Shown here piece after piece: positions 1 through 3,691 of a stretch of 6,871 nucleotides of DNA; positions within the stretch are counted from its first letter, which is position 1, and each line of letters begins with the position of its first letter. Location: assembly GCA_031278795.1 (NCBI GenBank), contig JAITJT010000075.1, positions 1 to 6,871 of the forward strand. The letters are read 5' to 3'. This stretch comes from Deltaproteobacteria bacterium. GTDB lineage: Bacteria > Desulfobacterota > Desulfarculia > Adiutricales > Adiutricaceae. The notes under the pieces are model-generated. The model did not search any database. It saw only the letters and a program-made list of their open reading frames with translations, and was not told the origin of the DNA. Position numbers and translations under genes: made by a program.

Positions 1-618
1 CCACGATTTTTTAGCATGTTTTTAACACTAAATCTTTCCGTGATACTCTTCTAAATGCCTTATATATTGGGACATTTGGAGAAAATGACCTATTTCAGAG
101 CCCTTCTCAAAAGAGAGAAACACAGAGAGATTTAAGCAAAATATCGCTTTAACAAATTTTTTTTCTGGCATTTTTCGACTCTGGGCCTTTTAAAAAAAGC
201 TTTTTTCAGGTATTATGATAAGCGCCAATCTTCACTCTTCCATTTCGGGATACCTTTCCCGCCTTTGCTCGCTTCCATAATGTTTAACCCGGCCGCGCTT
301 TTATGGTCTTAACGGCCTAAAAAGGCGCTTTCCGCCACATTTCCCTGATATTTCTTCCGCCTTTCCCGATAAGATCTTTAGCGAGGTCTCCCTTTTTACC
401 CCCAGGCCACGGGCCTGGACAGGGGAGCCAGATTCCCCGGGGAGGCCGGGTAAAAGCCATCAGGGCCGGGGCTAGAAAAATAGGCCAAGCCAAAGGGCGT
501 ATTATGAACAATCATTAACGCTAATGAAAAAAGTGCAATTTTTGGCGATTTTTAGATATTTTCTTATTTTTTTGACTTTTAGGAGTGTTAAAAAAGTGCA
601 AAAACCCTCAAATTTCAA

Positions 619-643
619 AAAAAAGACATTTTTTGTCTTTTTT
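619..643. terminator. AT-rich terminator-like hairpin
   Basis: A perfect 10-bp inverted repeat, AAAAAAGACA and TGTCTTTTTT, surrounds a five-T loop. The stem carries its own A tract on one side and T tract on the other, the layout of a bidirectional intrinsic terminator. Only three of the ten pairs lie in the mixed GACA core and the rest are A-T, so it would be weak. No gene is visible directly upstream on either strand, so its purpose is unclear. Confidence 0.3.
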
Positions 644-666
644 GTCCCGGAGCGGGAGAGGGCCCA

Positions 667-685
667 GGGGGTATAAGCTGCCCTG
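667..685. repeat. Intergenic repeat, copy 1
   Basis: The 19 bases GGGGGTATAAGCTGCCCTG recur with a single-base gap at 3558-3575 upstream of the aminotransferase. Both copies are in the same orientation and in non-coding DNA. The function is unknown. Confidence 0.5.
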
Positions 686-1169
686 AATTTTTTGCATCTT
701 CATGAACATTCGTTTACGTAAATTCTAATTATGAGCCCCTACCTAGGGTACGCGCCCCCTCCATTTTGGTCCAGGAGGCGTGGAAAGTGAGTCTGCACGC
801 CGTTTTCAGAAAAATGTAAAATTTTTATAAAATTTTTTATGTCATCGCATTTTTTGCTTGCATTGTCCAAAGTTATGATTTATGATCCGATCATGATCAT
901 TCGTTCGTGTCCTCGGACGGCTTTCTGGCTTATCATTCCTCCAAGACAAGAAGACGTTTCAGGCCCCAAAACTTGAAGCGGGTATGCCGATCAAGGGACT
1001 TCCAACCTTATATTTGCAGCTGTTCAGTTGGAGGTCATGCCTTACCGATTTATTCCACTTTCAGCTTAAATTGCATAGAGTGCCTGACGGAATTTGGTGA
1101 ATCCCCCCAAAAAGGATACGCCTTGTCAACGTGGAAGGTTTTTTCCGCGTTCGCGCCCAATCAATCTAG

Positions 1170-1191
1170 AAACCGGCTCTTTAAGCCGTTT
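1170..1191 (+). other. Hairpin upstream of the effector-binding gene
   Basis: AAAC-c-GGCT pairs with AGCCGTTT, leaving one bulged C and a loop of about five bases, and is followed by one further T. It resembles a weak intrinsic terminator, but the T tract is only four long and partly inside the stem. It could end a transcript arriving from the left or be part of the leader of the gene at 1312. Confidence 0.25.
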
Positions 1192-1234
1192 TCCCAGGGA
1201 GCGAAGACAGAACTAGTCCGTTTGCCCCTTATTG

Positions 1235-1255
1235 GGGGAGCTTTTTTAGCTCCCC
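1235..1255 (+). promoter_or_regulatory. Hairpin with anti-Shine-Dalgarno arm
   Basis: GGGGAGCT (1235-1242) and AGCTCCCC (1248-1255) form a perfect 8-bp stem with a five-T loop. The downstream arm contains CTCCCC, which is exactly complementary to the GGGGAG core of the ribosome-binding site at 1299-1304. The downstream arm can therefore pair either with the upstream arm, leaving the ribosome site free, or with the ribosome site, blocking it. This is the geometry of a translational switch. The pairing is seen in the sequence, but regulation is inferred. The local stem has the shorter loop and should form by default. No T tract follows on either strand, so a terminator is unlikely. Confidence 0.4.
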
Positions 1256-1298
1256 GACCCCTCTTCACGGCCCAATTACCCCAGGCATTTTAAAGAAC

Positions 1299-1306
1299 GG
1301 GGAGGA
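1299..1306 (+). promoter_or_regulatory. Strong ribosome-binding site of effector-binding gene
   Basis: GGGGAGGA lies with its GGAGG core six bases before the ATG at 1312. This near-perfect Shine-Dalgarno match fixes the start codon and marks the frame as really translated. Confidence 0.8.
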
Positions 1307-1311
1307 ACATC

Positions 1312-1785
1312 ATGGATAACTTAATAAACGTTGACGCAATAGAAACGCTACCCAGAAAAAGGCTGGTGGGATACTGCGCCATCTTAAACGACAAGGCTGT
1401 TAACGACTACTACGAGAGGCTGTGGCTGAACTTCCTGAACAGGATAAACAAAGTCCCCAGCTTGGCCTCAAAGGAGCTTTACGGCGTGTGCACAAACCTT
1501 CAGACAAACAACTACTTCGAATACTGGACCACGGTTGAGTGCTCCGCGGATGAGCAGATACCCGACGACCTGGCGGCCCTCCCCTTGAGCGGCGGGGTCT
1601 ACGGCTCCCGGGTGGAGAGGCCGGAGTTTAACCTGCCCTCCATTTACAGCCGCCGGGTCTCCCCTTGGGTACCACCCGAGGACTTTGAGCTCAACTGGAG
1701 GCTACCCTTCTTCGAGGTCTACAGGCCCAACTGGTTCCAGAGGTCAACGGTTAAGTTCTGCATTCCCCTCATCAATAACAGCTGA
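1312..1785 (+). CDS. GyrI-like / AraC-type effector-binding domain protein
   Basis: This 157-residue soluble protein appears to be one complete effector-binding domain of the GyrI-like/Cass2/BmrR C-terminal type, with no DNA-binding part. Family members bind small, often cationic or aromatic, ligands in a pocket between two alpha/beta halves. Family-like features are LYGVCTN (57-62) leading to FEYWTTVEC (69-77, with a candidate pocket glutamate at 70), PLSGGVYGSR (91-100, the turn often seen as 'AG.Y'), IYSRRVSPWVPPEDFEL (111-127), and the closing strand pair FFEVYRP (133-139) and VKFCIPL (147-153). The length matches stand-alone members. There is no signal peptide or membrane segment. A strong ribosome-binding site supports the start. 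AGG and ATA codons match its neighbours. It may act as a ligand sensor, a sequestering protein, or a gyrase-inhibitor-like protein, and the sequence does not say which. The stop is followed by hairpins and no clear T-tract terminator. Confidence 0.8.
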   Translation: MDNLINVDAIETLPRKRLVGYCAILNDKAVNDYYERLWLNFLNRINKVPSLASKELYGVCTNLQTNNYFEYWTTVECSADEQIPDDLAALPLSGGVYGSRVERPEFNLPSIYSRRVSPWVPPEDFELNWRLPFFEVYRPNWFQRSTVKFCIPLINNS

Positions 1786-1797
1786 GGCCCATCCCTT

Positions 1798-1853
1798 TCA
1801 AGCGCCCGCCCCTTCCGGAGTCGACTATAATACCCTGGAACCCGAGCGCTTGA
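1798..1853. repeat. Inverted repeat downstream of effector-binding gene
   Basis: TCAAGCGC (1798-1805) and GCGCTTGA (1846-1853) are perfect inverted 8-mers about 40 bases apart. Between them lie the palindrome AGTCGACT (1819-1826), a TTCC/GGAA pair and a lone TATAAT (1826-1831). No -35 element sits at the right distance from the TATAAT. The repeat begins 12 bases after the stop codon, so it may protect the 3' end of the transcript. Confidence 0.35.
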
Positions 1854-1873
1854 GGTGGCCTTACACGCTCTAA

Positions 1874-1911
1874 CCAAGACACTTCCATCAAGGGGTCTTG
1901 GAAAAACCCCT
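1874..1911 (+). other. Two mutually exclusive hairpins
   Basis: CCAAGAC (1874-1880) can pair with GTCTTGG (1895-1901). AGGGGT (1891-1896) can instead pair with ACCCCT (1906-1911). The two stems share bases 1895-1896, and the loop of the second includes the far arm of the first, so they compete. No T tract follows. The role is unknown, and one possibility is a 3' end structure for the gene ending at 1785. Confidence 0.25.
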
Positions 1912-1938
1912 CAACTCCCTTAAACTGGAAAATACATG

Positions 1939-1957
1939 TTTAGGCCTTCTGCCTAAA
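1939..1957. other. Hairpin TTTAGGC/GCCTAAA
   Basis: A perfect 7-bp stem with loop CTTCT. A run of eight or more T residues (around 1977-1985) comes about 20 bases later, too far away for a standard intrinsic terminator. It adds to the unusual density of hairpins in this intergenic region. Confidence 0.3.
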
Positions 1958-1995
1958 TCCCCCATTATCAGCACAAATTTTTTTTGCTTCCCCAC

Positions 1996-2024
1996 TTCAC
2001 AAACAGCTCAGATTATATGATAAT
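1996..2024 (+). promoter_or_regulatory. Candidate sigma-70 promoter
   Basis: TTCACA (1996-2001, five of six to the -35 consensus) is followed by a 17-base spacer and GATAAT (2019-2024, five of six to the -10 consensus). Transcription would begin near 2031 and run through the structured region toward the TetR gene. This is the best promoter match I found in the window. Its activity is inferred. Confidence 0.5.
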
Positions 2025-2107
2025 ACGTAGCCGTTCACGGGGTGGCGTTGAATAAAGCCAAATCAGCCTGATAACAACCCCTTTTAGTGGTAGTTTTTTA
2101 AGCGATT

Positions 2108-2197
2108 GTCCACAACTTAAGGATTTCTCTACTGCATATTGTATTAGTTAATAGAGATCCAGCTTTATATTGATAGAAGCATCTTTAAGTTGTCGAC
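2108..2197. repeat. 90-bp element with 17-bp terminal inverted repeats
   Basis: Bases 2108-2124 and 2181-2197 are inverted repeats matching at 15 of 17 positions. As RNA on the plus strand they make 15 Watson-Crick pairs, one G-U and one C-C mismatch. The interior folds into two further stems: TCTCTA/TAGAGA (2126-2131 with 2152-2157, extended above by CT..ATA/TAT..AG) and GCTTT/AGAAGC-type pairing (2162-2166 with 2176-2180, extended by TA/TA). This gives a three-way junction. No target-site duplication is visible at the ends, which argues against a recent miniature transposon. Confidence 0.55.
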
Positions 2198-2221
2198 ATG
2201 AGCCTCCAGCTCTCAAAAGGG

Positions 2222-2237
2222 TGGGGGTACTCCCCCA
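2222..2237. other. GC hairpin TGGGGG/CCCCCA
   Basis: A perfect 6-bp stem with loop TACT, five of the six pairs being G-C. There is no T tract on either side, so it is probably a structural or protein-binding element and not a terminator. Confidence 0.35.
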
Positions 2238-2262
2238 AGGCAATTTAGCTTCACTTAGCGTT

Positions 2263-2299
2263 AAGAGGCCTTCCTAATCCATCCGGCTAGAAGCCTCTT
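2263..2299 (+). other. Bulged stem with competing pairing
   Basis: AAGAGGC (2263-2269) pairs with GCCTCTT (2293-2299). Beyond one bulged C, the inner TTC/GAA pairs extend it to ten base pairs. Loop bases near 2277-2284 (ATCCATCC) can also pair with GGATAGAT (2300-2307) at seven of eight positions, giving either a pseudoknot or an alternative fold. Confidence 0.3.
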
Positions 2300-2324
2300 G
2301 GATAGATTTAAATTTTACCTCTAT

Positions 2325-2347
2325 GGCCCTTAGGCTTGGGCCTTTTT
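2325..2347 (+). terminator. Weak terminator-like hairpin before tetR
   Basis: GGCCC (2325-2329) and GGGCC (2338-2342) close an eight-base loop and are followed directly by five T residues (2343-2347). This is an intrinsic-terminator layout with a short stem. It would end a transcript started at the 1996-2024 promoter, or act as an attenuator in front of the TetR gene. Confidence 0.4.
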
Positions 2348-2377
2348 AATATTCCATAAATGCGAAAGAATGTTCAA

Positions 2378-2421
2378 AAGTTTAAGTAAGTTTAACCGAT
2401 AAGAGCAATATTTCAATATTT
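2378..2421 (+). repeat. Two sets of short direct repeats upstream of tetR
   Basis: AAGTTTAA occurs at 2378-2385 and 2388-2395, ten bases apart (one helical turn). CAATATTT occurs twice head to tail at 2406-2413 and 2414-2421. They lie 60-105 bases before the TetR start, where an autoregulatory operator would be expected, but TetR operators are usually palindromic, so the match is imperfect. Confidence 0.35.
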
Positions 2422-2444
2422 TTACACTGTTTTGCCGGAGCGAG

Positions 2445-2465
2445 CTTGTCTTTCATCTGGACAAG
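2445..2465 (+). other. Leader hairpin just upstream of tetR
   Basis: CTTGTC (2445-2450) pairs with GACAAG (2460-2465) across a nine-base loop. It ends seven bases before the weak ribosome-binding site AGGG (2472-2475), which lies eight bases before the ATG at 2484. It may affect translation of the TetR gene. Confidence 0.3.
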
Positions 2466-2483
2466 TCCCCCAGGGTTTTTTAA

Positions 2484-3245
2484 ATGGCCGATAATAAAAA
2501 GAAAACAGAATTCAATGTCTTTGGGATCGCGCAGAAGCTTCCCATGCATCCCAACGATTCCACCACCAAAGACACCATAATGCTGGAGTCCACGGTGCTC
2601 TTCGCCAAAAAAGGCTACGAGGCTGTCTCCATCAGGGACATTGCGTCCACCATCAAGATGAAGCCGTCCTCCCTCTACAACCACTTCTCCGGAAAGGAAT
2701 CCCTCTTCGACGCGGTCCTGGATCACGCGGAGGATCTCTACCTCCTCTACTTCAAGTATCTAGACGACTCCATAAGTAAGGCCCAGACCTTCAATGAAGT
2801 CTTGGAGGTCATCATCCGCGAGCCCGCCAAGATGTCCAATGACTTCACCTGCTACGCCTTCTCCCTCATCATGACCGAGCAGTTCCGGGACGCCCACTGC
2901 TCCAGGATCTACAACGAGACCTTCCTGGACTACAGCATCAACTTCTTCAAGACCTGGTTCGACCGTTTCGTGGAAAAAGGCATGGCCCTCCCCTTCGACA
3001 CCAAGGTGGCCGCCACCATAATGATAAACTCCAGCCTCATCTGCATTAACCTCAAGGTCCAGGAGTTCATGGGCCACATTCCTCCCATCAACTTCGAGGA
3101 GCACTTCCGGAGCATAAAGGCCCTCTTCATGAAGCTGGCTGGCTATCCGGACGTGGACTCCAACCTCAGCGCCCCTCCCGGGCTCAATAAGGACAACCAG
3201 GCGCTAAGTCCCAGGAAATCCGAGTCAGACGACACGGAGAACTAA
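2484..3245 (+). CDS. TetR/AcrR-family transcriptional regulator
   Basis: This 253-residue protein is a dimeric DNA-binding repressor (or activator) of the TetR type, whose C-terminal domain usually senses a small ligand. The N-terminal domain spans about 28-90: a first helix (TIMLESTVLFAKKGYEAVS, 31-49), then the helix-turn-helix IRDIASTIKMKPSSLYNHF (50-68) with the hallmark 'SLYNHFSGKESLF' (63-75). Residues 90-220 are the helical ligand/dimer domain. It is somewhat longer than a typical TetR (about 190-220 residues), owing to a polar 27-residue N-terminal lead and a charged, probably disordered tail (about 222-253). The start is the first ATG with only a weak AGGG site. An internal Met at 21 has no better site. 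The ligand and targets cannot be read from the sequence. Neighbouring genes on the same strand are the obvious candidates, and autoregulation is likely by family habit. The gene is followed by a strong hairpin. Confidence 0.88.
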   Translation: MADNKKKTEFNVFGIAQKLPMHPNDSTTKDTIMLESTVLFAKKGYEAVSIRDIASTIKMKPSSLYNHFSGKESLFDAVLDHAEDLYLLYFKYLDDSISKAQTFNEVLEVIIREPAKMSNDFTCYAFSLIMTEQFRDAHCSRIYNETFLDYSINFFKTWFDRFVEKGMALPFDTKVAATIMINSSLICINLKVQEFMGHIPPINFEEHFRSIKALFMKLAGYPDVDSNLSAPPGLNKDNQALSPRKSESDDTEN

Positions 3246-3263
3246 GGGCCAAAAGGGAACTAG

Positions 3264-3300
3264 AAGGCTCAGAAGGGCCTGGAAGGCCCTTCTGAGCCTT
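3264..3300 (+). terminator. Very long hairpin after tetR
   Basis: AAGGCTCAGAAGGGCCT (3264-3280) and its exact complement (3284-3300) form a perfect 17-bp stem with loop GGA, starting 19 bases after the TetR stop. It should end or protect the TetR transcript. There is no clean T run directly after it. A pyrimidine-rich stretch of decamer repeats follows instead, reaching TCTTTT at 3331-3336. Confidence 0.6.
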
Positions 3301-3329
3301 TCTGAGCCTTTCTAAGTCTTCTTAAGCCT
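3290..3329. repeat. Four decaying tandem decamers
   Basis: Four 10-bp units run head to tail: TTCTGAGCCT, TTCTGAGCCT, TTCTAAGTCT and TCTTAAGCCT. The first two are identical, and the third and fourth have diverged. The first overlaps the right arm of the preceding hairpin, so the left arm could also pair with the second unit. Confidence 0.65.
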
Positions 3330-3345
3330 ATCTTTTAAAAAGTAA

Positions 3346-3405
3346 TCAGGCGCTACTACTACCACCGCTACCACTGCCACTGCCACTGTTTTTCCCCTCT
3401 CCCAT
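3346..3405 (-). CDS. Possible 19-codon Gly/Ser micro-ORF
   Basis: On the minus strand an ATG at 3405 opens a frame of 19 codons to a TGA at 3346, reading MGEGKN followed by an alternating Ser-Gly tract and ending SSSA. A GGGGAG sequence lies about eight bases before the ATG, a plausible ribosome-binding site. The Ser-Gly tract comes from a triplet/hexamer simple repeat, which may be the whole explanation. Nothing like it is familiar to me, and translation is doubtful. Confidence 0.15.
   Translation of the reverse strand: MGEGKNSGSGSGSGGSSSA
3353..3388. repeat. Triplet/hexamer simple-sequence repeat
   Basis: Thirty-six bases consist of CTA, CCA, CCG and CTG triplets, ending in three CCACTG hexamers. 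Tracts of this kind change length by replication slippage. It is non-coding on the plus strand and lies 17 bases downstream of the TetR terminator region. Confidence 0.6.
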
Positions 3406-3458
3406 GCTCGGATTCTCCCCTTTTTCCCAACTCAAAAAAACAGCGGTATCGATTCTAG

Positions 3459-3487
3459 TTGACAGAAAAATGCCAAATTGGTAAACA
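3459..3487 (+). promoter_or_regulatory. Candidate promoter upstream of aminotransferase
   Basis: A perfect -35 TTGACA (3459-3464) is followed after 17 bases by a poor -10, TAAACA (3482-3487, three of six). The spacer ends with the palindrome CCAAATTGG (3473-3481), a possible regulator site. The start point would be near 3494, giving a leader of about 200 nt before the aminotransferase. Confidence 0.3.
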
Positions 3488-3557
3488 TTTTTTTAAGCTT
3501 GTTTCAGCCCCTTTAGCTTAGCTCCTCCATTTTCTTTTGGAGTGAGCTCTCTAGGAT

Positions 3558-3575
3558 GGGGGTTAAGCTGCCCTG
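3558..3575. repeat. Intergenic repeat, copy 2
   Basis: GGGGGTTAAGCTGCCCTG is the one-base-shorter counterpart of 667-685. It lies about 115 bases before the aminotransferase start. Confidence 0.5.
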
Positions 3576-3600
3576 GGGTATTTTCCCTTGGGCTTAGATG

Positions 3601-3620
3601 CCAAAACCCTTAGGTTTTGG
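3601..3620. promoter_or_regulatory. Inverted repeat CCAAAACC/GGTTTTGG
   Basis: Perfect 8-bp arms separated by CTTA form a 20-bp dyad in the leader of the aminotransferase gene, with its right edge 71 bases before the start codon. It could be an operator for a dimeric regulator or an RNA hairpin. No T tract follows, so it is not an intrinsic terminator. Confidence 0.4.
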
Positions 3621-3643
3621 TGAGTCCTAAAAGAATCAATGTC

Positions 3644-3670
3644 TTAAGCCACTTAGCTTTAAGCCACTTA
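3644..3670. repeat. Direct repeat TTAAGCCACTTA, two copies
   Basis: Exact 12-mers at 3644-3655 and 3659-3670 are 15 bases apart, immediately upstream of the aminotransferase ribosome-binding site. The middle section, CACTTAGCTTTAAG (3650-3663), recurs at 13 of 14 positions upstream of the TetR gene (2252-2265). Confidence 0.55.
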
Positions 3671-3691
3671 CGAAAGGAACGATTTTCCACC

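Larger units (their letters stand above)
1..1234. other. Long AT-rich stretch with no convincing gene
   Basis: I see no gene here that I can support. The stretch is AT-rich, with homopolymer A and T runs near 150-206 and 540-645, interrupted by a GC-richer patch at about 390-480. Open frames exist (for example 317-511 on the minus strand and 907-1293 on the plus strand) but they have no recognisable motif, no good ribosome-binding site and unusual composition. Small structures include an AT hairpin at 619-643, palindromes such as TTTACGTAAA (713-722), CCAGGCC/GGCCTGG (402-418) and TCCCCGGGGA (434-443), and a 12-bp direct repeat AAAAAAGTGCAA (527-538 and 590-601). It may be decayed coding sequence or regulatory DNA for a gene outside the window. 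Confidence 0.6.
2031..2347 (+). ncRNA. Candidate structured RNA or TetR leader
   Basis: Downstream of the candidate promoter, several stems follow one another with no open reading frame worth calling. They are a GGGGT/ACCCC-closed stem (2039-2081, with inner GTTGA/TCAGC), a three-way-junction element (2108-2197), a GC hairpin (2222-2237), a bulged stem (2263-2299) and a GGCCC/GGGCC hairpin with five T (2325-2347). A promoter, consecutive stems and a terminal hairpin are what an independent small RNA of roughly 315 nt, or a regulatory leader for the TetR gene, would show. It does not match RNase P, tmRNA, SRP RNA or a riboswitch family that I can recognise. AT-rich intergenic DNA yields hairpins by chance, so this remains a hypothesis. 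Confidence 0.3.

Noticed and set aside
317..511. 64-codon minus-strand open frame
   Set aside because: Pro/Trp/Gly-rich, low-complexity product with no ribosome site and no recognisable family; it probably arises from a GC-rich patch.
907..1293. 128-codon plus-strand open frame starting at GTG
   Set aside because: No ribosome-binding site, no known motif, odd composition (many Cys, Ser and Phe), and it contains two hairpins, one of which looks like a translation-control element of the next gene.
1826..1831. Perfect TATAAT as a promoter
   Set aside because: No -35 match at 16-18 bases and no extended -10; it lies inside an inverted repeat just after a gene.
1786..2350. Integron attC site, suggested by the Cass2-like protein
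   Set aside because: One GTTRRRY match (2047-2053) exists, but no matching RYYYAAC partner at attC spacing was found, and no integrase is present.
2457..2481. Intrinsic terminator just before the tetR start (CTGG/CCAG then six T)
   Set aside because: The four-pair stem is too short and competes with the better hairpin 2445-2465.
2382..3104. Minus-strand open frames opposite tetR
   Set aside because: They are shadows of the TetR reading frame with Gly/Val/Glu-rich products and no motifs.
3290..3388. CRISPR array
   Set aside because: Units are 6-10 bp with no spacers; this is simple tandem repetition.
3617..3691. TTG-initiated extension of the aminotransferase by 25 residues
   Set aside because: The residues derive from a 12-bp direct repeat, family homology starts after the ATG at 3692, and no ribosome site precedes the TTG.
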